44,129 nt of DNA from Rothia koreensis (GTDB lineage Bacteria; Actinomycetota; Actinomycetes; Actinomycetales; Micrococcaceae). A program made the translations under genes and the position numbers. Below the pieces are notes generated by a model. It searched no databases and had not been told where the DNA came from. It worked only from the letters and a program-made list of their open reading frames with translations. Of this stretch, positions 15,362-24,063 are shown piece by piece (the stretch's first letter is position 1; each line of letters opens with the position of its first letter). The stretch is taken from assembly GCF_004136575.1 (NCBI RefSeq), contig NZ_NOIQ01000019.1:1-44129 (forward strand). Direction: 5' to 3'.

Positions 15362-15847
15362 TCACTCGGTGATGGTGGCCTCGAGGACGTCGAAGGCCGA
15401 GTTCCAGCCCTCGGTGATGCCGTTGAGGACGCCGGAATCCTGCGGCAGACCCGTCAGGGTGAAAGTCATGCGGGTCGTCGCCGCGTCGATCTCCTCGAAT
15501 ACGATGCGCACGAGGGGAGACGTGTCCTCTTCGCCCTGATTCCCCCAGCTGAAATCCAGGCGGAAGGGCCGTTCGACGCGGTGGTACTTGCCTCCGGTGG
15601 GGAACTCTTCCCCGGTGTCGTTGTCGACCATGGTGTACGTGTAGAGCCCGCCCTCTCGCAGGTCCACGCTGACGGATTCTCGCGGTGTGTGCAGGCCCTT
15701 CGGGTGGTACCAGAGGGCCATGATGTCGGGATTGGTCCAGGCGTCCCAGACTCGGTCGCGGCTCGCCGCGAAATCGCGGACGATCGTGAATCCAGGTTCT
15801 TCGTCGCGGGGTGCGACGGCGTCGGTGTGGGTGGCGTCCGAGTTCAT
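15362..15847 (-). CDS. SRPBCC (AHSA1-like) domain protein
   Basis: 161-aa START/Bet v1-like protein of the AHSA1 group, with a hydrophobic ligand-binding cavity. Visible signature: FTIVRDFAASRDRVWDAWTN, DIMALWYHPKG, TTRMTFTLTGLP and the C-terminal helix GITEGWNSAFDVLE. The start at ATG 15847 has GAGGAGAAA upstream. It is second in an operon with an ArsR regulator 22 bp upstream, a widespread ArsR-AHSA1 pairing of unknown ligand. Confidence 0.88.
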   Translation of the reverse strand: MNSDATHTDAVAPRDEEPGFTIVRDFAASRDRVWDAWTNPDIMALWYHPKGLHTPRESVSVDLREGGLYTYTMVDNDTGEEFPTGGKYHRVERPFRLDFSWGNQGEEDTSPLVRIVFEEIDAATTRMTFTLTGLPQDSGVLNGITEGWNSAFDVLEATITE

Positions 15848-15869
15848 GATGTTTCTCCTCTGCGGGTGA

Positions 15870-16208
15870 TCATGCTTTGTCCGGTGGAGTTTCCTCTCGC
15901 GATTCACTGGCCAGGGCGCGATCGAGGTTGTCGAACTTCTGCTGCCATTCATCGTGTGTTGCCATCAACCATTCGGCGACCGACGTCAGCTCGTCGGTGG
16001 AGAGCGAGACAATTCGTTTCTGTGCGCTCTTGGACCGTGTGATGAGCCTGGCCTCCTCGAGCACTCTCAGGTGCTGGGAGACCGCGGGCCGGCTGATCGG
16101 CAGGGGCTCGGCGAGCTCTCCGGAGCTGAGATCCCCGCCGCGGAGCCGATCAATGATCGCTCGTCGGGTGGGGTCGGCCAGCGCTGCGAAGGCCCTGTCA
16201 AGGTTCAT
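15870..16208 (-). CDS. ArsR-family transcriptional repressor
   Basis: 112-aa winged-helix regulator: ALADPTRRAIIDRLRGGDLS, then SRPAVSQHLRVLEEARLITR as the recognition helix. It has no cysteine metal site in helix 3, so it is a non-metal member of the ArsR group that partners AHSA1 proteins. It is first gene of a two-gene operon with the SRPBCC protein and probably autoregulates it. The 150-bp upstream gap to the GNAT gene has an A+T-rich patch near 16210-16245 suited to its promoter. Confidence 0.88.
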   Translation of the reverse strand: MNLDRAFAALADPTRRAIIDRLRGGDLSSGELAEPLPISRPAVSQHLRVLEEARLITRSKSAQKRIVSLSTDELTSVAEWLMATHDEWQQKFDNLDRALASESREETPPDKA

Positions 16209-16357
16209 TTAAGCCATCCCTTCATTAAGTAACCCCTACAATACGGAAGCCTGTTCGTGTGTCAAGGGGGCGGAGGGACGGCCGAGACGGTTGCGTATTT
16301 TAGGTCGAGATCTGAGACCCCGGAGCTGTCCGCGCTTCACTGTTGTACCCTGCCCGC

Positions 16358-16861
16358 ATGAGCCTTGTTGTGCGTGACGCCGCTGTTGACGACGTCGAGG
16401 GGATGGCCAGAGTCCACGTGGAATCGTGGCAGGAGACCTATAGCCAGATCATGCCTCGCGAAGTTCTCTATGCTCCTGACCGGTGGGAGCGTCGAACGCA
16501 GATGTGGAGGTCTTTCTTCACACAGAGCGCGCAGGAGGGGCGCAAGGCCGCGGTGGCCGAGTTGGATGGCCGGATCGTCGGCATCTCCATGGCCGGACCG
16601 GCGTCAGACGAAGATCGCCGAGGGCAGCAGTTATTCGTGCTGTATGCGTACCAATTCGTCCACGGAAGCGGGGTCGGGGCTCGTCTTCTCGACGCCGTGA
16701 TCGAACCTGGCCGGCCAGCGTCCCTCTGGGTTGCGGACGCAAATCCACGGGCGCAGGCGTTTTACAGAAAACAGGGATTCGCCCCCGATGGATGCGTCAA
16801 GGAAGAGGGCAGCCACGGGGTGAGGGAGATTCGTATGGTGCGTGGCGGGTCGAGGCATTGA
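16358..16861 (+). CDS. GNAT-family N-acetyltransferase
   Basis: 167-aa GCN5-related acetyltransferase. The N-terminal VRDAAVDDVEGMARVHVESW and WQETYSQIMP segments are typical. Acetyl-CoA binding is at QFVHGSGVGARLLDAVI (motif A, with Gly-Ser-Gly-Val-Gly in place of the usual Q/R-x-x-G-x-G/A), and ANPRAQAFYRKQGF closes the fold. Acceptor unknown. The ATG at 16358 has no ribosome binding site, and a TGTTGTACCCT stretch lies just upstream, so the message may be leaderless. Confidence 0.85.
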   Translation: MSLVVRDAAVDDVEGMARVHVESWQETYSQIMPREVLYAPDRWERRTQMWRSFFTQSAQEGRKAAVAELDGRIVGISMAGPASDEDRRGQQLFVLYAYQFVHGSGVGARLLDAVIEPGRPASLWVADANPRAQAFYRKQGFAPDGCVKEEGSHGVREIRMVRGGSRH

Positions 16862-16893
16862 GCGTGAATGACTGGGACAAGTGCACCACAGTC

Positions 16894-17955
16894 TCACCTG
16901 GTTTCCGGGGGAGGGGCGGTACTCGAACGCACGACGAGGACCGGCTCCTGACGATGGAGGACAGGTTCGGCGTTGGGGTCCTGTATCCGAGCAACGAGGG
17001 CATCAACGGCTCGTTCGGCCAATGAGGTCGGGTCGTACGCCACGGTCGTCAAATCCAAATACGGAACTTGGGCCAAGCTCGCGTTGTCGAATCCCGTGAC
17101 TGACATGTCCTCCGGTACGCGAATTCCACGGCGCAGAAGGGTCCCGAGGGTCCCCATGGCGACCCGATCATTGCCGCCCACAATCGCCGTGGGCCTGTTC
17201 GGCCGATCAATGAGGCGACTCGTTGCATGTCCTCCACCGGTTTCGGAGTAATCGGCTTCAATCACATCCACGAACACTTCGAGGCCTTGCGCGGTCATAG
17301 CCGATTCGTAGGCCACTGCCCGGTCATGACTGTTCGGGCCGGCACCGCCGGTGATGTGGCTGATCCGACGGTGCCCTAGGCCGAACAAGTGGTCCATGAC
17401 CAGCGCAATCCCTGTTGTATCGTCCACACGCACGTCGTCCGCCGATTCGTCAGACTTGGGACCACCCAGCATCACACTCGGCACCTCCTTGGGCAGATCG
17501 CGGATCCGAGCGGCCCCATTATCAGTGCCGAGGACCAGAACGCCTTCCACACGTTGTCCCAGAAGCTCGGCGAACACGCTGCCCTGCCCGCGTTGGGGCG
17601 TGATCGGAGCGAGAACGAGCGTGAATTCCCGCTCTTTAGCCGCGTCGAACAGAGCTTCCACCAGGTCCACTTCGAAGGGCTGGCGCATGGTAAAGACGAC
17701 GCCGAGGCGCCGAGACCGTTTCCCGCTGAGGGCACGGGCCGAAGCGTTCGGGTGATACCCGAGTTGCTCGGCCATCTCGGCGACTCGTCGGCGCGTTTCC
17801 TGGCTGGCCCCGGGCTGATTCCGCAAAACCAAGGAGACGAGTTGGCGTGAAACTCCCAGCTTGTCCGCAATCGACTGCATCGTGGGAGGCCCACCCGCGG
17901 AGGCATGGACGGATGAGCTGTGCGGAACTCTGGGCTCTGGACTCATGGCTCTCAT
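16894..17955 (-). CDS. LacI-family transcriptional repressor
   Basis: 353-aa repressor. The N-terminal LacI helix-turn-helix MQSIADKLGVSRQLVSLVL, preceded by ~25 extra residues, is followed by the hinge helix HPNASARALSGKRS and a periplasmic-binding-protein-like effector core (DRVAMGTLGTLLRRGIRVPE, VTGFDNASLAQVPYLDLTTV). It is the last gene of the transporter/dehydrogenase/isomerase operon, 22 bp after the isomerase. It is the obvious candidate to bind the two palindromes at 21355-21402 and respond to inositol or a derivative. A small inverted repeat TCTTG/CAAGA (17955-17970) overlaps its start. ATG 17946 is an alternative start. Confidence 0.9.
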   Translation of the reverse strand: MRAMSPEPRVPHSSSVHASAGGPPTMQSIADKLGVSRQLVSLVLRNQPGASQETRRRVAEMAEQLGYHPNASARALSGKRSRRLGVVFTMRQPFEVDLVEALFDAAKEREFTLVLAPITPQRGQGSVFAELLGQRVEGVLVLGTDNGAARIRDLPKEVPSVMLGGPKSDESADDVRVDDTTGIALVMDHLFGLGHRRISHITGGAGPNSHDRAVAYESAMTAQGLEVFVDVIEADYSETGGGHATSRLIDRPNRPTAIVGGNDRVAMGTLGTLLRRGIRVPEDMSVTGFDNASLAQVPYLDLTTVAYDPTSLAERAVDALVARIQDPNAEPVLHRQEPVLVVRSSTAPPPETR

Positions 17956-17977
17956 CTTGACATGACAAGAACAACTT

Positions 17978-18757
17978 TCAGAGTGAGAAGGCCTCGCGGA
18001 ATCTCTCGAGCGCCCTCACGGAATCCTCCTCGGAAGCCCAAGCCTCCAACGCAATGGTGCCGCTGAAGCCCATGTGTCTGAGAGCGTCCGCGACGCCGGG
18101 GTAGTTAATCTCGCCCGTGCCCGGCTCTCTGCGGCCGGGTACATCGGCGACCTGGATCTCTCCTACCCAAGGCAGAACCTGACGGGTCCGTTCAATGAGG
18201 TTCCCCTCATCGACTTGGCAATGGTAGAGATCGAAATTCATCTTCAGTCCCGGGCTGTCGACTGCTTGCACAAGGTAGGCGGTTGCCTCTGACGACGCGA
18301 AAGGGGTGCCCGGGTGGTCGACACGAGTATTGAGATTCTCTATGGTGAAGACCTTGCCGGCTGCCTCCCCCAAATCAGCGATTTTCCGGAGGGTTTCCAC
18401 CGCGCTTGACCATTCCTGGTCTTCGACAGCGTGTTTCGGCGTGACTGGTAGCCCCTGCGTGTCGAGGCCCGTTCCATGAAGATTGAGTCGAGGACAGCCC
18501 AGTCGTTCCGCCACGTCCAAGGAGTGCCGGGCGGAGTCCAGCAACTCGGCCGCGCCCTGCTCATCGACCAGATCTCCCGTGACATAGCCGGTCATGGAAG
18601 AGAACCTCGCACCCGTGGAGCGGAGCTCTTCCACGTCCTTGGTAGTCCAATTCCAGATCTCGACGTCGAAGCCCGCATCGCGGATCAATTCGACTCTGTG
18701 CCTAAAAGGTTGATCGAGGAATAGCATTTCGGCGTTGGCCGCCAACGTGAAAGTCAT
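17978..18757 (-). CDS. Sugar-phosphate isomerase/epimerase, hydroxypyruvate isomerase-like
   Basis: 259-aa TIM-barrel protein of the xylose-isomerase-like/Hyi family. Metal-ligand acidic residues fit FTIENLNTR (Glu), MNFDLYHCQ (Asp-His) and the C-terminal IALEAW (Glu). The N-terminus LAANAEMLFLDQPFRHRVEL aligns with hydroxypyruvate isomerases. In this operon, between an IolG-like dehydrogenase and a LacI repressor, it probably isomerises or epimerises the oxidised inositol or sugar. The exact reaction is inference. It starts 15 bp after the dehydrogenase stop. Confidence 0.83.
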   Translation of the reverse strand: MTFTLAANAEMLFLDQPFRHRVELIRDAGFDVEIWNWTTKDVEELRSTGARFSSMTGYVTGDLVDEQGAAELLDSARHSLDVAERLGCPRLNLHGTGLDTQGLPVTPKHAVEDQEWSSAVETLRKIADLGEAAGKVFTIENLNTRVDHPGTPFASSEATAYLVQAVDSPGLKMNFDLYHCQVDEGNLIERTRQVLPWVGEIQVADVPGRREPGTGEINYPGVADALRHMGFSGTIALEAWASEEDSVRALERFREAFSL

Positions 18758-18772
18758 AAGAATCCAATCGGG

Positions 18773-19792
18773 TCAGAGCTGGACGGGGCGATTCTGGCGA
18801 TACGAGTCGATACAGGCCAGAGCAATGGACAAGGCTCGGCGAGCGTCCTCACCTGTGGGGCCGTCCGGGGCGCCGGCACGAACGGCTTCCACGAAGGCGG
18901 CCAACTCATCGGTGTAAGCCTGCCGGAACAGTTCCACGTTGACGCGCGTCGTTTCTGCGGAGTTTCCGTCGGGTCCGAAGTACCGTGCACTGGTGGTCCG
19001 GACGTCACCGACCGTGACCATGCCTCGGGAGCCGAAGACTTCGCCCCTGACGTCGTAGCCATAGGTTGCGGAGAAGCTGGCCTCCGCCGTTGCGATGGCT
19101 CCGTTGTCATACCGAATAGTGACCGAGGAGGTGTCCAACAATCCTTGGTCCTTGAAATCCGGGGCTACGAGTGCATCCGCAACCGCATATACCTCGACTG
19201 GTTCGGACTCGTCGTTGAACCAGTTCAGCGTGTCGAAGTCGTGAATGAGAGTCTCCAGGAATACCGTCCACGGTTTGACCGCACCGGGGTCTGCCAATCC
19301 CGGATCCCTGGTGAGAGAACGCATCAACTGCGGAGTGCCAACGCGCTCCTCATCCACAAGTTTCTTGGCAGCCAGGAAATCAGGGTCGAATCGGCGGTTG
19401 AAACCCACCTGGAGGGGAACTCCGGCTGCCGAGGCCGCAGAAATCGCTCGGTCGGCGTCGTCGAGCGTCAATGCCATCGGCTTCTCAACGAAGACTGCCT
19501 TGCCAGCTCTTGCGGCGGCGACCACCAAGTCGGTGTGTGTGAACGCAGGAGATGCGATGACCACGCCATCGACGCGACTGTCCGCGAGCAGTTCGTCCGT
19601 ATCCAGGTATGTTTTGTCGACTCCCAGCGGAGCCGCAACGCGTTCTGCCGCACCGGGTTGCGGGTCAGCCACGGCCTCGAGGGTGGCCCCGGGGATGCGC
19701 CGGGCGATGGATTCGGCGTGAAAGCTGCCGATCCAACCGGAGCCGATCAGGCCCAATCGCACCGGGGACGAGGGATGTGAAGAGAGTGTCAT
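18773..19792 (-). CDS. iolG: Gfo/Idh/MocA oxidoreductase, inositol 2-dehydrogenase-like
   Basis: 339-aa NAD(P)-dependent sugar/inositol dehydrogenase. The Rossmann motif GLIGSGWIGSFHAES is at the N-terminus, and VEKPMALTLDDAD carries the catalytic Lys of the EKP motif. QVGFNRRFDPDF, LIHDFDTLNWF (Asp/His active site) and YGYDVRGEVFGSRGMV are typical of myo-inositol 2-dehydrogenase. It oxidises myo-inositol, or a related polyol, to the 2-keto form. It is second in the operon, 55 bp after an inositol-type transporter. The symbol is given on motif likeness; scyllo-inositol or another sugar is possible. Confidence 0.8.
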   Translation of the reverse strand: MTLSSHPSSPVRLGLIGSGWIGSFHAESIARRIPGATLEAVADPQPGAAERVAAPLGVDKTYLDTDELLADSRVDGVVIASPAFTHTDLVVAAARAGKAVFVEKPMALTLDDADRAISAASAAGVPLQVGFNRRFDPDFLAAKKLVDEERVGTPQLMRSLTRDPGLADPGAVKPWTVFLETLIHDFDTLNWFNDESEPVEVYAVADALVAPDFKDQGLLDTSSVTIRYDNGAIATAEASFSATYGYDVRGEVFGSRGMVTVGDVRTTSARYFGPDGNSAETTRVNVELFRQAYTDELAAFVEAVRAGAPDGPTGEDARRALSIALACIDSYRQNRPVQL

Positions 19793-19847
19793 GGAGTATT
19801 CCTTATGTGTTGGGATTGATGACAAGAACTGCCGTCGGATCAGCGAG

Positions 19848-21302
19848 TCACCGGTGTCGTGACCGAGATCTGATGGTGAAAATTGCACCCGTGGTGACGC
19901 CTTCTTCGACGGCTTCGAGGGTTCGCCCCCGTGTCTCGGGCAGGAATCGGATCATGGCCACTAAAGCCAATGCGTTGACAGCGGCGAATCCGAAAAAGGA
20001 ACCAGTGATGCCGAAAGTGCCGATGATCGTGGGAAAGTACAGGCTCAGTAAGGCATTGGTGACCCACAGGCAGAAGACCGAGATGCCCATGCCGAGAGCT
20101 CGGATGCGCAGCGGGAAAATCTCGCTCAACAACACCCACGTGGCGACGTTGAGGAAAGTTTGCATCGAGCCCACGAATGCGACGATCAGGATCAACAGGA
20201 TGTACGGGCGGGCGGCGCTATCGGTGGGGACCGAGACCGATGCAAATCCGATAAGGAAATGGCAGATTGCGGTGAGGGCGTAGCCCGTGATGAAGGTCGT
20301 TCGTCGGTTGACCCTTTCCATCATCCACAGGGCGACGAAAGCGCCGACCACGCCGATGATTCCAGGCGCAATGTTTGCGATCAGGGCGGCTTGTGCACCG
20401 AAACCTGACTCCGCGAGAACCACTTGCCCGTAGTACAAGATCGAGTTGATGCCTGTCAGTTGCTGGAAGACGGCGACTCCGATGCCGATCACGACAATCC
20501 GAACCAGCCACTTGTTCCGAAGCACTTCTCCCAGCCCCGCCGTCGTCGTCCTTTCCTCCAGGGCGACTGTCGCGCGGATATCCCGGGCCTCGGCCTCGGC
20601 GCGTTCGGGTGAGCGGATCGTGGACAAAACCCTGACAGCGTCCTCGTTGCGTTCCTTGGACAGAAGCCAGCGGGGAGATTCCGGCATGCGCAGCATTCCG
20701 AAGAACAGGGCGATGGCGGGTAGCGCGGCGACGGCCAGCATGATGCGCCAGACTCCGTCGACGTGGCCCAGCACATTGCCGATGATCGCGTTGACGACGA
20801 ATGCCGCGAGTTGGCCCGAGACGATCATGACTTCATTGCGGCCGGAGAGCGAGCCGCGGATCTCGTAGGGAGCCAGTTCGGCCAGAAACACCGGGACCAC
20901 CGCCGATGCGCCTCCGACTGCCAACCCGAGCAGTACCCGCCCAATGACGAGAACCTCGAAGGACGGCGCGGAAACACAGTTGATCGTCCCCACGAAGAAG
21001 AGGACTGCCAACAGAAGAATGGTTCGACGCCGGCCCCACGCGTCGGAGAGGCGGCCGATGGTCACGGCTCCGAGTGCAGCGCCGAACAAGAGAGAGCTGG
21101 TGACAACGCCTTCGGTGATTGAGGTGAGACCCAGTTCCTGGGTCATTGGCAGGAGTGCGCCATTGATGACTCCCGTGTCGTAGCCGAAGAGCAAGCCACC
21201 CAAGGTGGCAACCAGGGCGACGACACCGAGACGGCGCTCGTGCGGTCCTTTGATCAGTGGCGGAAGAGCGCTCGTAGCAGTGTCAGTGGATGGGTGTGTC
21301 AT
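19848..21302 (-). CDS. MFS sugar porter, IolT-like inositol transporter
   Basis: 484-aa proton-coupled sugar porter with twelve helices. Signatures: GGLLFGYDTGVINGALL, GRLSDAWGRRR (motif A), PESPRWLLSK, QQLTGINSILYYG, and the C-terminal LSEIFPLRIRALGMG and FLPETRGRTLEAVE. It resembles IolT and related inositol/sugar importers. First gene of a four-gene operon with iolG-like, isomerase and lacI genes. The start is ATG 21302; two identical palindromes 53-100 bp upstream should impose repression. Confidence 0.88.
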   Translation of the reverse strand: MTHPSTDTATSALPPLIKGPHERRLGVVALVATLGGLLFGYDTGVINGALLPMTQELGLTSITEGVVTSSLLFGAALGAVTIGRLSDAWGRRRTILLLAVLFFVGTINCVSAPSFEVLVIGRVLLGLAVGGASAVVPVFLAELAPYEIRGSLSGRNEVMIVSGQLAAFVVNAIIGNVLGHVDGVWRIMLAVAALPAIALFFGMLRMPESPRWLLSKERNEDAVRVLSTIRSPERAEAEARDIRATVALEERTTTAGLGEVLRNKWLVRIVVIGIGVAVFQQLTGINSILYYGQVVLAESGFGAQAALIANIAPGIIGVVGAFVALWMMERVNRRTTFITGYALTAICHFLIGFASVSVPTDSAARPYILLILIVAFVGSMQTFLNVATWVLLSEIFPLRIRALGMGISVFCLWVTNALLSLYFPTIIGTFGITGSFFGFAAVNALALVAMIRFLPETRGRTLEAVEEGVTTGAIFTIRSRSRHR

Positions 21303-21354
21303 AGCGACTCCTTCGTCGGGCTGCACACGGGACGATCGGGTGAAAGCGGCAACA

Positions 21355-21402
21355 ACTAGCGCGCGCTAGTATGAATGTCCATACAATCTAGCGCGCGCTA
21401 GT
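21355..21402. promoter_or_regulatory. Twin LacI-type operators
   Basis: The palindrome CTAGCGCGCGCTAG occurs twice (21356-21369 and 21388-21401), with centres 32 bp apart, about three helical turns. The first copy extends to a 16-bp perfect palindrome. A central CG and this length are typical of LacI-family sites. The A+T-rich 18 bp between them probably holds the promoter of the minus-strand inositol operon. The region 21403-21674 shows nothing further I can identify. Confidence 0.8.
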
Positions 21403-21674
21403 GGATTTGTATAGCTCCCCCTCGACTTTTCTCGGAGACCACCGGTTGGCTTGTTGCCTGGCACGTGCCCCATTCGACGGGGATGGTCGGGATGGGAGAG
21501 GGACTATGCCCCTACCCACTGCTGGAAGCCGCCGACGCTTTGGGGTATCGGCGACCGGCGCGACGTCGTCGCCCCTCAGCTAAAAATCTTCACCAGTCGC
21601 CGTTCAGGCCTGTCGGGTCGGGGAGAAACGTGCGATATTGGTCCCAAGGCCGACTTCGGGCAGGGGGGAACACC

Positions 21675-22097
21675 ATGGTTTCGTCCATCGCAACGTACAT
21701 TTCGCTTCCGGGTCATACGGCCGAGGCGATGACGCACTGGCACGAGATATTCGGCGGTGAATTGACGATCCTCCGGTACGGCGACACCGGAATGGAGGGG
21801 TTGCCGTTCACGCCGGACCCGGAAGCAGTCGCCCACTCGACGCTGACGCTGCCGAACGGCGCAATCGCGGCCGGCGACTCCATGGGTGACGGCACCGACT
21901 ATCCGATTCGGGGAACCGCGTATTCCCTGCTGGTCACCACCGATACCGCAGACGAGGCCCGCGGCTACATTGATGGGTTCCTTGACGCGGGCGGCACCAC
22001 CAACATGCCTTTCGAGAAGGCCCCGTGGGGAGACTGGTACGGCCAGGTCTTCGACCGGTTCGGCGTGATGTGGGCCTTCTCCACGTCGGACGCTTAG
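21675..22097 (+). CDS. VOC-superfamily protein (PhnB-like glyoxalase fold)
   Basis: 140-aa vicinal-oxygen-chelate fold protein resembling PhnB/YjdN: YISLPGHTAEAMTHWHEIFG and GELTILRYGD at the start, AHSTLTLPNG, and the C-terminal KAPWGDWYGQVFDRFGVMWAF. These are glyoxalase/bleomycin-resistance-like proteins, often of unknown substrate. ATG 21675 has a GGGGGGAA ribosome binding site; the longer frame upstream to 21465 is not protein-like. Confidence 0.87.
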   Translation: MVSSIATYISLPGHTAEAMTHWHEIFGGELTILRYGDTGMEGLPFTPDPEAVAHSTLTLPNGAIAAGDSMGDGTDYPIRGTAYSLLVTTDTADEARGYIDGFLDAGGTTNMPFEKAPWGDWYGQVFDRFGVMWAFSTSDA

Positions 22098-22114
22098 CCG
22101 AGCATGTTTGCGGT

Positions 22115-22137
22115 CCGGCGGAGGGTTGGTCCGCCGG
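22115..22137. terminator. Hairpin between convergent VOC and SUKH genes
   Basis: CCGGCGGA at 22115-22122 pairs with TCCGCCGG at 22130-22137 around a 7-nt loop in the gap between converging genes. Likely a bidirectional terminator, marking the end of the immunity-array operon. Confidence 0.6.
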
Positions 22138-22147
22138 GCGGTAGGGG

Positions 22148-22630
22148 CTAGTCGAACTCGATCTCTTCGTCGTCGTCCAGGCTTTCGACCCAGTCGGTGA
22201 AGGACGTGTGGGTGATGCTCATGTCCCCGTCCGGGTCGTAGTGGATGACCTGACCGTGCGTGCCGTTGGGCCCAGGGGCGCAGTCGACGACGTCGACGGC
22301 ACCGGTTCCGTCATCGTAGAAGGGGACCCAGCCCTTGACGAAGGTTCCCTTGCCGACGCGGCCGGCCTGGTAGTCCTCCTCAAGGAAGGTTTCGACCTCG
22401 TCCATTTCTTCGGCGATTTCGAGGAACTCATCGGCGTTGTCCGCCGCTTCTTCCGTGGAGCAGAATTCACGGTCGTCGGTTCCGTTGTGCCACTCGAGGA
22501 ACTCTTTGTAGTCCTGGGGCAGTTCGACGCCCAGTTGTTCTTCGAGTTCGGCGATTTCTTCGGTGGTTGCGGGCTCGTTCCACTCGAGGTCTTGTTCCGC
22601 GGCGAAGAGCAGCAGCGCTTCCTTGTTCAT
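22148..22630 (-). CDS. SMI1/KNR4 (SUKH-superfamily) protein, probable immunity protein
   Basis: 160-aa acidic protein. The SUKH signature is clear: EEIAELEEQLGVELPQDYKE, then FLEWHNGTD, then KGWVPFYDDGTGAVDVVDC and FTDWVESLDDDEE. SUKH proteins are known immunity factors against polymorphic (contact-dependent or secreted) toxins, especially nucleases, acting in the cytosol by binding the toxin. It is the last gene of a five-gene minus-strand operon; GGAAGGAAA precedes ATG 22630. No toxin gene is visible, so its partner is unknown. Confidence 0.87.
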   Translation of the reverse strand: MNKEALLLFAAEQDLEWNEPATTEEIAELEEQLGVELPQDYKEFLEWHNGTDDREFCSTEEAADNADEFLEIAEEMDEVETFLEEDYQAGRVGKGTFVKGWVPFYDDGTGAVDVVDCAPGPNGTHGQVIHYDPDGDMSITHTSFTDWVESLDDDEEIEFD

Positions 22631-22658
22631 TTGTTTCCTTCCTTGAACGGGTCGGGAG

Positions 22659-23261
22659 TCAGCCGAGTTTGATGTCGGAAATGGGGGTTCCGGGCGGAAG
22701 ATCCTTGACCTGGTTGTAGATCTGCGCGTTGAACGACCAATAGACGTCCATGTCGGAGGGGTCGAGGTTCTCCAGGGTTTCTTCGCCGCCCAGGAACGCG
22801 GGGATTTTGAGGCCGATGCACCGATCGAACTCGATGCCGAACATGTCGAAGCGCTGGAAGGCGGCATTCATGGTGTCTTCCTCCAGAAATTCCGGGGCGT
22901 CCGGGCTCTGGAGGAGGAAGGCGATCGTGTCCTCGTAGGAGGTCAATGGGCTGGCTTCGGCGAAGGCAGAGTCGGTTCGTAGCGCCATGTCGTTTCCATC
23001 CATCTGGACGCGGCAGAAGTGACGGCCTCTCCAGTCGACGGCGAACGGGGTCAGCTCGGCGGCTCGATCGCCGAAGAATTCATGGAGATTCTCCTGGGCC
23101 AACGCGCCGGACTCCGCATTGTGAAACCGAAGAAGGCCGTTGTTGAAGGTGGTCCCGGGGAGTCGGTTGTCCTCGATGACCGGTCCAAGCACCTCGGGCT
23201 GGTACGGCCTGGTGTCCGGGTGGGTCGCGCTGAGATTCAGGGGCATGGTCGGCCATTCCAA
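22659..23261 (-). CDS. GAD/DUF1851-type (Tdi1-like) probable immunity protein
   Basis: 200-aa protein (195 if started at ATG 23246). The C-terminal half resembles DUF1851, the domain of the type VI immunity protein Tdi1: RCIGLKIPAFLGGEETLENL, then VYWSFNAQIYNQVKDLPPGT. The N-terminal half, with ELTPFAVDWRGRHFCR, suits the associated GAD-like domain. Such proteins protect against nuclease-type toxins. The 5' end is uncertain: TTG 23261 is close behind AGGAAA, while ATG 23246 has no clear site. Fourth in the five-gene array, 36 bp after the third paralogue and 28 bp before the SUKH gene. Confidence 0.7.
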   Translation of the reverse strand: MEWPTMPLNLSATHPDTRPYQPEVLGPVIEDNRLPGTTFNNGLLRFHNAESGALAQENLHEFFGDRAAELTPFAVDWRGRHFCRVQMDGNDMALRTDSAFAEASPLTSYEDTIAFLLQSPDAPEFLEEDTMNAAFQRFDMFGIEFDRCIGLKIPAFLGGEETLENLDPSDMDVYWSFNAQIYNQVKDLPPGTPISDIKLG

Positions 23262-23297
23262 AGGTTTCCTAGCGAATGCAACATTACCGACGACGAT

Positions 23298-24011
23298 CTA
23301 CGTGTTCCACGACAGGCGCGGCATGCGCGTCATGCCTTCGGGGAGGTGGATTTCTGGGTTTTCGGGGAAGGTGGGCATGTCGGGTGTGAATCCGAGGCGG
23401 GCTCGTGCGAAGCGGGCGTCTTCGCGCAGTTCGGCGTCGTAGTCATCCAGACTCCATCCGAGATCGTTGAAATAAGGGTATTGCCGGTAGGTGGCTGTAA
23501 TACACATGTCTCTGAGGAGATGGTCTAGCCGGGGCACGGGAGAACGCACCCAGGTGGGTGCTGGTTCTTCGACGGTTCCCAGCCAGTCCATGTTCATGTA
23601 GGGATCGCCAGTGATGTGCCGGGTGATGTTTTCTGATGCGGGGAGGCGGCCGAAGCCGTTGTATTCGATGGTTTCGTCGAAGAAGTTTTGGTAGCCGGTG
23701 AGGTTGAGTTGTTCGGCGCACCAGCGGAAGGGCCCGGCTGTTTCGTAGCCCATGAAGGTGATTTCGCGGAGGTGCTTGATCTCTTCGAGGAAGGCGTGGA
23801 ACAAGCTGATGGTGACGTCGGGTTGTTCCGTGACGGTTGCCAAGACAGCGACCTGGGGGAACATTGTGGGGATTGTGAACTGGTTGTTGAGTTCTTTGCG
23901 GATACCGCGCCCGAGGTATTTGGTGGCCAGTTTGGATCGCTTCTTGTCCCAGGCTGCTAGGGCCTGGTCGACGTAGGCTGATGCTGCTGGGCAGATGCGG
24001 TCTTTGCTCAT
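23298..24011 (-). CDS. Unrecognised protein, paralogue A of a tandem triplet
   Basis: 237-aa cytosolic-looking protein with no signal peptide or membrane helix, no domain I recognise. It is highly similar to the next two genes upstream, with near-identical blocks: AYVDQALAAWDKKRSKLATK, GPFRWCAEQLNLT, FFDETIEYNG, TATYRQYPYFNDLGWSLDD and FPENPEIHLPEGMTRMP. It differs in short segments such as NQFTIPTMF and the centre HAFLEEIKHLREITFMGYETA. Start ATG 24011 follows GAAAGG closely. Third gene of the five-gene array that ends with DUF1851 and SUKH proteins, which suggests an immunity or toxin-neutralising role (inference). Confidence 0.85.
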   Translation of the reverse strand: MSKDRICPAASAYVDQALAAWDKKRSKLATKYLGRGIRKELNNQFTIPTMFPQVAVLATVTEQPDVTISLFHAFLEEIKHLREITFMGYETAGPFRWCAEQLNLTGYQNFFDETIEYNGFGRLPASENITRHITGDPYMNMDWLGTVEEPAPTWVRSPVPRLDHLLRDMCITATYRQYPYFNDLGWSLDDYDAELREDARFARARLGFTPDMPTFPENPEIHLPEGMTRMPRLSWNT

Positions 24012-24063
24012 GGCCTTTCAGGTAATTCTTCCTTGTGTTGCTGATGGCATGGAGTGTGCCGAC

